Of a DNA stretch of 64,000 nucleotides, positions 56,217 through 63,025 are shown piece by piece. The position numbers were made by a program, and so were the translations under genes. Every line of letters starts with the position of its first letter. Position 1 is the stretch's first letter. The notes beneath the pieces are model-generated. The model had not been told where the DNA came from. It ran no database searches and saw nothing but the letters and a program-made list of their open reading frames with translations. Source of the DNA: Rhizomicrobium sp. (GTDB lineage Bacteria; Pseudomonadota; Alphaproteobacteria; Micropepsales; Micropepsaceae); the NCBI GenBank assembly GCA_037200385.1, contig JBBCGL010000001.1, forward strand, positions 3,487,418-3,551,417. The letters are read 5' to 3'.

Positions 56217-57086
56217 TCACGCACTTTCCAGCGCCGCGATCGCGTCCGCCATCGCGACCGTGCCGCGCGCGATCTCGGCATGCAGCAGCTCGACCATCCG
56301 GCCGTCAAGCTTGATCGCGCCCTTGCCGCGGTTCTCCGGCAGATCGAACGCCGCGATGATCTTGCGTGCCGCTTCGACCTCTTCGGCCGCAGGGGCGAAC
56401 ACCGCGTTGCACGGCTCGACCTGGGTCGGATGGATCAGCGTCTTGCCGTCGAAGCCGAAGGCGCGCGCCTGTTCGCAGGCGGCTTTGAAGCCGTCGGCGT
56501 TCTGGATGTCGTTGTAGACGCCGTCGATCACGGCCAGCCCGTTGGCCCGCGCCGCGAGCACCGACAGGCCGAGCGCGGCACTGAGGTTCAGCCGGTCCGG
56601 CGTATGGATGCCGCGGATTTCCTTGATCAGGTCGTTGGTCCCCATCACGAAGCAGGCGAGCCGCCCGCCGCCCGCCGCGATGGCGGCGACGTTCAGGATC
56701 GCCACCGGCGTCTCGATCATCGCCCAGACCGCGATCGCCTTGTCCGCCGCCATCAGCTTGCCGTCGATGGCATGCAGGTCGGCGGCGCTCGATACCTTGG
56801 GCACCAGGATGGCGTCGGGCTTCGCCGCCGCGGCCGCGGCGAGGTCCGCCTCGCCCCAAGGCGTGCCCAGGCCGTTCACCCGGATGACGATCTCGCGCTT
56901 GCCGAAGCCGCCCGCCTTGACCGCGGCGCAGACCTGCTGCCGCGCGACGTCCTTGGCGTCCGGCGCGACCGCGTCTTCGAGGTCGAGGATCAGGGCATCG
57001 GCGGGCAGGCTGCGCGCCTTCTCCAAAGCGCGGGCGTTCGAGCCCGGCATGTACAGCACCGAGCGGCGCGGCCGTATCGTCGTCAT
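56217..57086 (-). CDS. HpcH/HpaI (CitE-like) CoA-ester lyase, malyl-CoA lyase or thioesterase
   Basis: 289 residues. PRRSVLYMPGSNARALEKAR, DALILDLEDAVAPDAK with the metal-binding acid, VRVNGLGTPW, ILVPKVSSA, AMIETPVAIL, FVMGTNDLIKEI and KTLIHPTQVEPCN. The family covers malyl-/beta-methylmalyl-CoA lyases, citramalyl-CoA lyases and the malyl-CoA thioesterase; pairing with the mesaconyl-CoA hydratase-like gene favours the C4/C5 malyl-CoA group. Confidence 0.88.
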   Translation of the reverse strand: MTTIRPRRSVLYMPGSNARALEKARSLPADALILDLEDAVAPDAKDVARQQVCAAVKAGGFGKREIVIRVNGLGTPWGEADLAAAAAAKPDAILVPKVSSAADLHAIDGKLMAADKAIAVWAMIETPVAILNVAAIAAGGGRLACFVMGTNDLIKEIRGIHTPDRLNLSAALGLSVLAARANGLAVIDGVYNDIQNADGFKAACEQARAFGFDGKTLIHPTQVEPCNAVFAPAAEEVEAARKIIAAFDLPENRGKGAIKLDGRMVELLHAEIARGTVAMADAIAALESA

Positions 57087-57144
57087 GGCATTCCCTTGGT
57101 TGTTGGCTGGGCGGACAGTAGCGCCGGAGCGCCCGGCGCCAAAG

Positions 57145-57648
57145 TCAGCCCTTGGCGTGGCGGGCCCGAACCGCTGCGACGTAAGATTGCACGTCCGGGC
57201 GGTCGCGGAATCGCTTGGCCCAGCGCGCCATCACCTTGGCCATGCGCTCGGGCGCGATCCCGAGCTGGGCGTGCGCCACGCCGCCGTTCACGCTCTCATG
57301 ATATTCCGCGATCAGCCCATCCTTCAGGACGAAGCGGCTGATCCCGTCGATCGCCACCTCGCGCCCCAGATAGTCCGGCACTTTGGAGATGAAGGTCGAG
57401 AGCGAATGGGCATAGCCGAGTTCGCCGCTCACCACCGGTTCGTAGAACGTCCAGTCATATTCGGCGGCGTCGCGGTGGAAGAGGGTCTCCAGCATGTCGG
57501 CGATGCTGTCGCGCCCGGCATGCGGGCCGTAGATATAGTCGTAATAGACGCCGTCGGGGGTGAAGCAGGCCGCTAGCGCCTTGCCGTCGCCGGCCGTCGC
57601 GGCCGCGGCGAAGCGCGCGACCAGCGCGGCGAAATCGGCCGGCGTCAC
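57145..57648 (-). CDS. NTF2/SnoaL-like domain protein
   Basis: 167 residues. MTPADFAALVARFAAAATAG, ACFTPDGVYYDYIYGPHAGR, DSIADMLETLF, then beta strands with SRFVLKDGLIAEYHES. This is the polyketide-cyclase/NTF2 fold, used for small-molecule enzymes or binding. Its ATG overlaps the DUF1330 stop (ATGA). Confidence 0.8.
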   Translation of the reverse strand: MTPADFAALVARFAAAATAGDGKALAACFTPDGVYYDYIYGPHAGRDSIADMLETLFHRDAAEYDWTFYEPVVSGELGYAHSLSTFISKVPDYLGREVAIDGISRFVLKDGLIAEYHESVNGGVAHAQLGIAPERMAKVMARWAKRFRDRPDVQSYVAAVRARHAKG

Positions 57649-57935
57649 GCGACGCCTTCCACGACGATGATCTCGGCCTCGGCGGCGCCATCGCGGAAAG
57701 CCTTGGCGCGCTGGTATTCCACCGAGTTGTAGCAGGCCACGGCCTGCTCGAGGCTCTCGAATTCCGTCACCACGTTGCGGGCCCGCGCCTTGCCCTCCAG
57801 CACCTGGACGCGCCCGCCGCGGGCGAGGAATTTCGCACCGTATTTTGCGAAGGCCTCTGCGGTGCCGTCGACATATTTCTTGTAGGCGTCCGGATCCGTC
57901 ACATCGACGCGGGCGATCCAGTACCCCTTCGGCAT
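57645..57935 (-). CDS. DUF1330 family protein
   Basis: 96 residues. MPKGYWIARVDVTDPDAYKK, YVDGTAEAFAKYGAKFLARG, VLEGKARARNVVTEFES, a ferredoxin-like small domain. Function unknown. Its ATG shares one base with the asd stop (TGATG), forming asd-DUF1330-SnoaL. Confidence 0.85.
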   Translation of the reverse strand: MPKGYWIARVDVTDPDAYKKYVDGTAEAFAKYGAKFLARGGRVQVLEGKARARNVVTEFESLEQAVACYNSVEYQRAKAFRDGAAEAEIIVVEGVA

Positions 57936-58954
57936 CACGCGGCCCTCAGCAGCTTGCGGTTGATCAGGCTCTCGGCGATCTGCACCGCGTTGAGCGCCGC
58001 GCCCTTGCGCAGGTTGTCCGCCACGATCCACAGCGACAGGCCGTGCTCGACGGTCGGGTCCTTGCGGATGCGGCTGACATAGGTCGCGTCCTCGCCGGCG
58101 GTCTCGATCGGCGTGACATAGCCGCCGTCCTCGCGCTTGTCGACGACCAGGATGCCCGGCGCGGCACGCAGGATCTGGCGCGCCTTGTCGGCGGTGATCG
58201 CCGTCTCGAACTCGATGGTGACGGCTTCGGAATGGCCGATGAACACCGGCACGCGGACGCAGGTCGCGGTGAGCTGGATGTCGGGATCGAGGATCTTCTG
58301 GGTCTCGACCATCATCTTCCACTCTTCCTTGGTCAGGCCGGAATCCAGGAAGTCGTCGATATGCGGGATGACGTTATAGGCGATCTGCTTGGTGAAGTGC
58401 TCGACCTCGACCGGATCGGCGACGAACACCGCACGGGTCTGGCGGAACAGCTCGTCCATCGCGTCCTTGCCGGCGCCGGAGACGGATTGATAGGTCGAGA
58501 CAACGACGCGCTTGATCTTCGCCGCGTCGTGCAGGGGCTTGAGCACGACCACGAGCTGGATGGTCGAACAGTTCGGGTTGGCGACGATGCCCTTCTTGAT
58601 CCCGCTCAGCGCGTCGGCGTTCACCTCGGGCACCACCAGCGGCACGTCGCGGTCCATCCGCCAGGCGCTCGAATTGTCGATCACGATGGCGCCCTGGGCC
58701 GCGATCTTCGGCGCCCAGGTCTTCGAGACCGCGCTGCCCGCGCTCATCAGGACGATGTCGGTGCCCTTGAAGTCGTAATAGTCGAGCGCCTTGACCTTCA
58801 GCGTCCGGTCGCCGAACGACACTTCGGTGCCGACCGAGCTGGTCGAGGCCAGCGCCACGACGTCGCTCGCCGGAAAGACGCGCTCGTCGAGGACATTGAG
58901 CATCTCGCGACCGACATTGCCCGTCGCACCGACCACAGCCACTTTGTAAGACAT
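57935..58954 (-). CDS. asd: Aspartate-semialdehyde dehydrogenase
   Basis: 339 residues from the ATG at 58954. Reduces aspartyl phosphate on the way to lysine, methionine and threonine. VAVVGATGNVGREMLNVL binds NADP, GIVANPNCSTIQLVVVLKPL holds the catalytic Cys, and VPVFIGHSEAVTIEFE the catalytic His. It supplies the same pathways as metX, lysA and the DapC-like gene in this window. Confidence 0.96.
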   Translation of the reverse strand: MSYKVAVVGATGNVGREMLNVLDERVFPASDVVALASTSSVGTEVSFGDRTLKVKALDYYDFKGTDIVLMSAGSAVSKTWAPKIAAQGAIVIDNSSAWRMDRDVPLVVPEVNADALSGIKKGIVANPNCSTIQLVVVLKPLHDAAKIKRVVVSTYQSVSGAGKDAMDELFRQTRAVFVADPVEVEHFTKQIAYNVIPHIDDFLDSGLTKEEWKMMVETQKILDPDIQLTATCVRVPVFIGHSEAVTIEFETAITADKARQILRAAPGILVVDKREDGGYVTPIETAGEDATYVSRIRKDPTVEHGLSLWIVADNLRKGAALNAVQIAESLINRKLLRAA

Positions 58955-59012
58955 CAGGGATTTCCGCCGCAAAACCGGCGTCCCCATACGCCAATCGGCC
59001 GGGCGAGGAAAG

Positions 59013-59342
59013 CTACCAGCTCAGCTTGAGCTTTATGCCGCCGCCATCGACCATGCCGTCCAGCATGGTCTTGTTGGAGGGCGCGCCTTCCACGCGGAAG
59101 CGGAACAGCTCGGCGCTGCCGTTCACCAGGCCCAGCCGGGTGGCGATGATTTCGCCGATCGGCCGCTCGGTCGGTGCGAGGTTGTTCTGCCGGTTGACCC
59201 AGGGCTGCGCGATCATTGGGGATTCATAGCCGTCGTAACGCTGCGGCCTGTCGTCCGGCATGATCAGATGCATCGCCGCTGCCGGCCCCGCCGCCGTGCA
59301 GGCTGCGATCAGGCCCGGCAATAGGATCGAAACAAACCGCAT
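59013..59342 (-). CDS. Exported hypothetical protein
   Basis: 109 residues. Signal sequence MRFVSILLPGLIAACTAAGP; the IAAC stretch could be a lipobox or simply part of a Sec signal. The mature part contains DDRPQRYDGYESPM, NNLAPTERPIGEIIATRLGL and ends GGGIKLKLSW. No known family; possibly envelope-associated. Confidence 0.7.
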   Translation of the reverse strand: MRFVSILLPGLIAACTAAGPAAAMHLIMPDDRPQRYDGYESPMIAQPWVNRQNNLAPTERPIGEIIATRLGLVNGSAELFRFRVEGAPSNKTMLDGMVDGGGIKLKLSW

Positions 59343-59428
59343 CGCACGTCGCCCTGTAGCGCTTCGTCGTGTCGACCATTAACGCGCGGGTCGAATGCTT
59401 GGTTGCGATTTGTCAAGTGGGTGGCGGC

Positions 59429-60643
59429 TCAAATGATATGCTCGCCGCGCAATTTTTCGATATCGGCTGGCGACAGGCCCAGCACGCCGCTCAAGATCTC
59501 GTCCGTGTGCTCGCCCAGGAGCGGCGGCGCATTGCGATATTCGGGCGGAGTGGCCGACAGTCGCAGCGGGCTGGCGACAAGCGGCATCGGACCGGTGGCG
59601 TGGCGCATGGTGACGATCAATTGCCGCGCAACGGCTTGCGGATCGGCGAACACCTGGTCGACGCGATGGATCGGGCCGCAAGGCACGTTCGCCGTTTCGA
59701 GGTCCGCGATCCATTGCGCGGTGGTGCGCGTCGCGAAGACGGGCTTCAGCAGATCGATCAACGCCTCCCGGTTCGCGACGCGTTCGGCATTGGCCGCATA
59801 GCGCGGGTCGCGCGCGACGTCGCCGATTCCCGCCGCGGCGGCGAAGCGGCGGAACTGCTGGTCGTTCGAGGTTGCGAGGATCAGGTGCCCGTTGGCCGTC
59901 GCGAACACTTGGTACGGCACGATATTGGGATGGGCATTGCCGAGGCGCTCGGGAACCATGCCGCCGGAGAGATAATTGGTCGCCTGGTTGGCGAGCGCCG
60001 CCGCCTGGGAATCGAACAGCGCCATGTCGATCGACTGGCCTTCGCCGGTCCGCGCCTGGTGGATCACCGCCGCCAGGATCGCGATGGCGGAATAGAGCCC
60101 GGTGACCAGGTCGCTGACCGCGACGCCGACCTTCATCGGCTCGGCGCCGGGCTCGCCGTCCTTCTGCCCGGTGATGCTCATCAGCCCGCCCATGCCCTGG
60201 ATGACATAGTCGTAGCCGGCCTTGTCCTTGTAGGGCCCGTCATGCCCGAAGCCGGTCAGCGAGCAATAGATCAGCGCGGGATTCTCGGCCTTCAGGCTCT
60301 CGTAGTCGAGCCCATACCGCGCCAGCGCGCCGGTCTTGAAGTTCTCGACGACGATATGGGCCCGCCGCGCCAGCCGCCGGATCAGGGCCTGGCCGTCCGG
60401 CTTGGCGATGTCGACCGTGACCGACTTCTTGTTGCGGTTGGCGGTCAGGAAATAGGTCGCGTCGCCCCGCGATCCGTCGGGATTGGTCAGGAAGGGCGGT
60501 CCGAAACGCCGGGTCTCGTCGCCTTCGCCCGGCTTCTCGATCTTGATGACCTCGGCGCCCAGATCCCCGAGGATCTGGGTCGCCCAAGGTGCCGCCAATA
60601 CGCGTGAAAGGTCGAGGACCCGAAGATGCGAAAGGGCCCCCAT
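59429..60643 (-). CDS. Class III CoA-transferase (CaiB/BaiF family)
   Basis: 404 residues. LSHLRVLDLSRVLAAPWATQ, LGDLGAEVIKIEKPGEGDET, GYDYVIQGMGGLMSITG, and the catalytic Asp in VGVAVSDLVTGLYSAIAIL. Family members move CoA between organic acids, for example succinyl-CoA to glutarate, citramalate, or mesaconyl C1/C4. Given the malyl/mesaconyl-CoA genes 3 kb away, a dicarboxylate substrate is plausible but unproven. Confidence 0.9.
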   Translation of the reverse strand: MGALSHLRVLDLSRVLAAPWATQILGDLGAEVIKIEKPGEGDETRRFGPPFLTNPDGSRGDATYFLTANRNKKSVTVDIAKPDGQALIRRLARRAHIVVENFKTGALARYGLDYESLKAENPALIYCSLTGFGHDGPYKDKAGYDYVIQGMGGLMSITGQKDGEPGAEPMKVGVAVSDLVTGLYSAIAILAAVIHQARTGEGQSIDMALFDSQAAALANQATNYLSGGMVPERLGNAHPNIVPYQVFATANGHLILATSNDQQFRRFAAAAGIGDVARDPRYAANAERVANREALIDLLKPVFATRTTAQWIADLETANVPCGPIHRVDQVFADPQAVARQLIVTMRHATGPMPLVASPLRLSATPPEYRNAPPLLGEHTDEILSGVLGLSPADIEKLRGEHII

Positions 60644-60651
60644 GTCCTTCC

Positions 60652-61080
60652 TTAGCGCGGATCGATGACGGCGCGACGGTTCTGCGGTTCGCGGACATGG
60701 TCCGGCGTCTTCACCAGAAGATCGTCCGAACCCGCTGTCTCGACGGTGGCCGGATCCAGGCCGCGGCGGACGAGCTCATCCTTCACCGCCTCGGCGCGCC
60801 GCAGCGACAGCTCCTTGCAGTGATGCTCGGCGGTGTCGCAATAGCCCGTCACCACCGCATGATGCGGCACGTGATGACCTTGCGAGACGAAGTTCGCCAC
60901 CTGGTCGGCGGCCGCGCTGGTGAGATTGGCCTTCTGATAATCGAAGAACACCGTGACCGACTGATAATGCACGACCGGCGGTGGAGGCGGAGGAGGGGGT
61001 GGCGGCGGCGGCGGATGATGCGTGGTGCACGCGCTCAAGGCTGTCGCGAAGGCAATGGCAGCAAATGTTTTGGTCTTCAT
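60652..61080 (-). CDS. Small OmpA-domain lipoprotein with polyproline linker
   Basis: 142 residues. Signal peptide with lipobox ALSAC, HH then 13 consecutive prolines, then an OmpA-like peptidoglycan-binding domain (TVFFDYQKANLTSAAADQV) ending LVKTPDHVREPQNRRAVID. The loop normally containing T-D-x-x-G is replaced by YCDTAEHHCKE with two Cys. The C-terminus matches that of the larger OmpA protein at the window end. Confidence 0.85.
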   Translation of the reverse strand: MKTKTFAAIAFATALSACTTHHPPPPPPPPPPPPPVVHYQSVTVFFDYQKANLTSAAADQVANFVSQGHHVPHHAVVTGYCDTAEHHCKELSLRRAEAVKDELVRRGLDPATVETAGSDDLLVKTPDHVREPQNRRAVIDPR

Positions 61081-61478
61081 GAGGTTTCTCCCACCGTTAT
61101 GTAAGCCCCGGCGAAACCCTAGGACCTGTACCGAATTGTGACAATCCTCCGACGCAGCATGGTTAACCGCCTCATATCTCGCTGCGGACCGCCTATAGCT
61201 CGGAACAGAAGCTCAGATCCGGTGCCTTCTTCGGGTCGCTCATGTCCGACCTGCCGCCCGTGTCCATCTTGTTGCCGATGATGCGCTCCACCGTCTTCAT
61301 GCGGCTGAAGCGCCGGAGATGGAAGCGGTATTCCAGGTCGACAGGCTTCTCGGCTCGCGCATAGAGATCGCAATGCGTTTCCGCGTCGCGGCTTGGCCAT
61401 CGGAACCTTAACTATGGCGTGCAAGACGCATTAGCGGTGCCGAAAACCCGATGCTATGGTGCCCGCCGCAGCCAGACA
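61081..61478. other. 398-bp region between divergent genes, mostly noncoding
   Basis: No promoter is obvious. The stretch 61193-61420 on the minus strand reads protein-like in one frame (see the next entry) but lacks a good start codon. Confidence 0.4.
61193..61300 (-). CDS. Possible small protein or gene remnant
   Basis: From the ATG at 61300: MKTVERIIGNKMDTGGRSDM, then SDPKKAPDLSFCSEL, 35 residues. The frame is open upstream to a TAG near 61430 and reads plausibly (CDLYARAEKPVDLEYRFHLR) but has no usual start codon there. It may be a truncated gene or a short ORF with an odd start. No family recognised. Confidence 0.28.
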   Translation of the reverse strand: MKTVERIIGNKMDTGGRSDMSDPKKAPDLSFCSEL

Positions 61479-62498
61479 ATGAGCACGAAAAACATGGGAA
61501 ACGCATGGAAGGCGGGCGTTTGCGTATCCGCCATCGCCGTCCTTCTGGCCGGGCAGGCTGAGGCCGCCCGCCGTCCGGTGCTGAAATGCGCCCAGCCCGC
61601 CGAGGTTGCGGCCATCCAGACCACCGTGATCGATCAGCAGCTGGTCGATGCGGCGCTGACCTGCGGCGACGCGACCCGCAACGGCTTCAATGCCTATCGC
61701 ACCGCCTTTGCCGCGGAACTGCGCGGCAGCGACAGGGCCCTGCTCACGATGTTCAAGCGCGTCTATGGCGGCACCAAGGGCGATGCGGCGTACAATCTGT
61801 TCAAGACCGACATGGCGTCCAAGGCCGAGCTCCGCCGGGTCAAGGACGCGCGGGCCTTCTGCCAGTCGGCCGATCTCGTCCTGGCCGCGGCCAATGGTAC
61901 GGAGAAGCCGAGCCTGAAGGATTTCGTCTCCGGCGTGCCGGTGGCGGAGTCCGAGACTCCGGTGAACAGCTGCTCGGTCAAGGTCGACGTCAACTTCAAG
62001 GGCGTGCAGGCCGCGCCCGTGGTCATGCCGAAGCCGCGGCCGCCGCAGCCCGACGATCCGCCGGAGGTCGTCGCCGCGGTCGCGCCGCCGGCTCCCGCCG
62101 GCATCAAGGTCGGCAGCCTGACCTGCAATGTCTCCAGCGGGTTCGGATTGATCTTCGGCTCCTCCAAGGAGCTCAAATGCACCTATGCGCCCAATAGCGG
62201 CAGCGGCGAGCACTACACGGGCACCTTCTCCAAGTACGGAGTCGATATCGGATACGCCGATTCGGCCGTGCTGGTATGGGGCGTGGTCGCGCCGACCTCC
62301 GACGTCCGGGCCGGCTCGCTGGAAGGGGACTACGCCGGCGCCACGGCGGGCGCGACGGTGGTCGTGGGCCTCGGGGCCAATGTCCTGATCGGCGGCCTCG
62401 ACAAGTCGATCGCGCTGCAGCCGGTCAGCGTCCAGGGCAACACCGGCCTCAACATCGCCGCCGGCATCGGCGTGATCACGCTGAAATACCAGCCTTGA
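61479..62498 (+). CDS. Exported protein with C-terminal DUF992 domain
   Basis: 339 residues from the ATG at 61479. Signal peptide (GVCVSAIAVLLAGQAEAA). The N-terminal ~165 residues have four cysteines (LKCAQPAEVAAIQTT, LTCGDATRNGFNAYRTAFAA, ARAFCQSADLV, NSCSVKVDVNF) and no known domain; a Pro-rich linker (MPKPRPPQPDDPPEV) leads to DUF992: VGSLTCNVSSGFGLIFGSSK, ELKCTYAPNSGSGEHYTGTF, GATVVVGLGANVLIGG. DUF992 alone is common in alphaproteobacteria; this fusion is larger than usual. Confidence 0.8.
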   Translation: MSTKNMGNAWKAGVCVSAIAVLLAGQAEAARRPVLKCAQPAEVAAIQTTVIDQQLVDAALTCGDATRNGFNAYRTAFAAELRGSDRALLTMFKRVYGGTKGDAAYNLFKTDMASKAELRRVKDARAFCQSADLVLAAANGTEKPSLKDFVSGVPVAESETPVNSCSVKVDVNFKGVQAAPVVMPKPRPPQPDDPPEVVAAVAPPAPAGIKVGSLTCNVSSGFGLIFGSSKELKCTYAPNSGSGEHYTGTFSKYGVDIGYADSAVLVWGVVAPTSDVRAGSLEGDYAGATAGATVVVGLGANVLIGGLDKSIALQPVSVQGNTGLNIAAGIGVITLKYQP

Positions 62499-62638
62499 AG
62501 GCGGCCACCACCCTGCCGGAGCGCTGCGCACGCCGCGCTCCGGCAGGCATGGCGGTTTGTATCCGGACGGCTCCAATGCGGTTCGCGCCTCCGTCGGATT
62601 GACGGAACGCCACACGACGCCGATCTGCGCCGGCCCTA

Positions 62639-62818
62639 GGGTCTGGACAATTGCATTGCAAGAAAGGTCGTCATGGGCGGGTTTAACCGCCCATCCATCC
62701 GGCGCGGGTCTACGTGCCGAAAAGACTCTTGTGCGCCGGCAGACGCGGGCGCGATGGATGGACGCCTCAAGGGCGCCCATGACGGTAGGGGAGCAAGGCT
62801 CCAATTGAGGACAGACCC
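62639..62818. repeat. Palindromic element with GGGTCTG ends
   Basis: Starts GGGTCTGGACAATTG and ends CAATTGAGGACAGACCC. TA precedes (62637-62638). Inside are GTCATGGGCGGGTTTAACCG and GGCGCCCATGAC, again a GTCAT/ATGAC pair. Probably a relative of the GAGTCTG elements. The right flank is GA rather than TA. Confidence 0.55.
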
Positions 62819-62857
62819 GAGAGCGGTTTCGGTTTGAGAAACCTCGCCCCCAACCCG

Positions 62858-62931
62858 TGTCGCCCGCCTCATGCGGGCGACCCCAGTTTGTCTTGGCGCA
62901 ACCGATCGCCCGGACAAGCCGGGCGATGACG
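62858..62931. repeat. Palindromic intergenic repeat
   Basis: TGTCGCCCGCCTCATGCGGG and CCCGGACAAGCCGGGCGATGAC are two short hairpins in tandem, a variant of the TGTCAT...ATGACA type. Confidence 0.5.
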
Positions 62932-62967
62932 GGTTTCGTGAATCCATTCGAGACAAAGCCGGCTCCA

Positions 62968-62997
62968 AACAAAAAGGGCGGACCGTGAGGCCCGCCC
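62968..62997 (-). terminator. Rho-independent terminator of the OmpA-family gene
   Basis: Minus strand GGGCGGGCC-TCAC-GGTCCGCCC followed by TTTTTGTTT, 29-58 bp past the OmpA stop codon. A clear intrinsic terminator with the same T-tract as the amtB one. Confidence 0.85.
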
Positions 62998-63025
62998 TTT
63001 CCGTATGCTTGAAGCGAGGTGCTGC

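Larger units (their letters stand above)
62499..63025. other. 527-bp intergenic region made mostly of repeats
   Basis: Contains the palindromic element 62639-62818, the palindrome 62858-62931 and the terminator at 62968-62997. I see no supported gene. Confidence 0.5.

Noticed and set aside
61160-61167. TTAACCAT (CtrA-type half site) before the OmpA lipoprotein, and another at 51786-51793
   Set aside because: An 8-mer occurs about twice by chance in this window on two strands; no second half sites with proper spacing.
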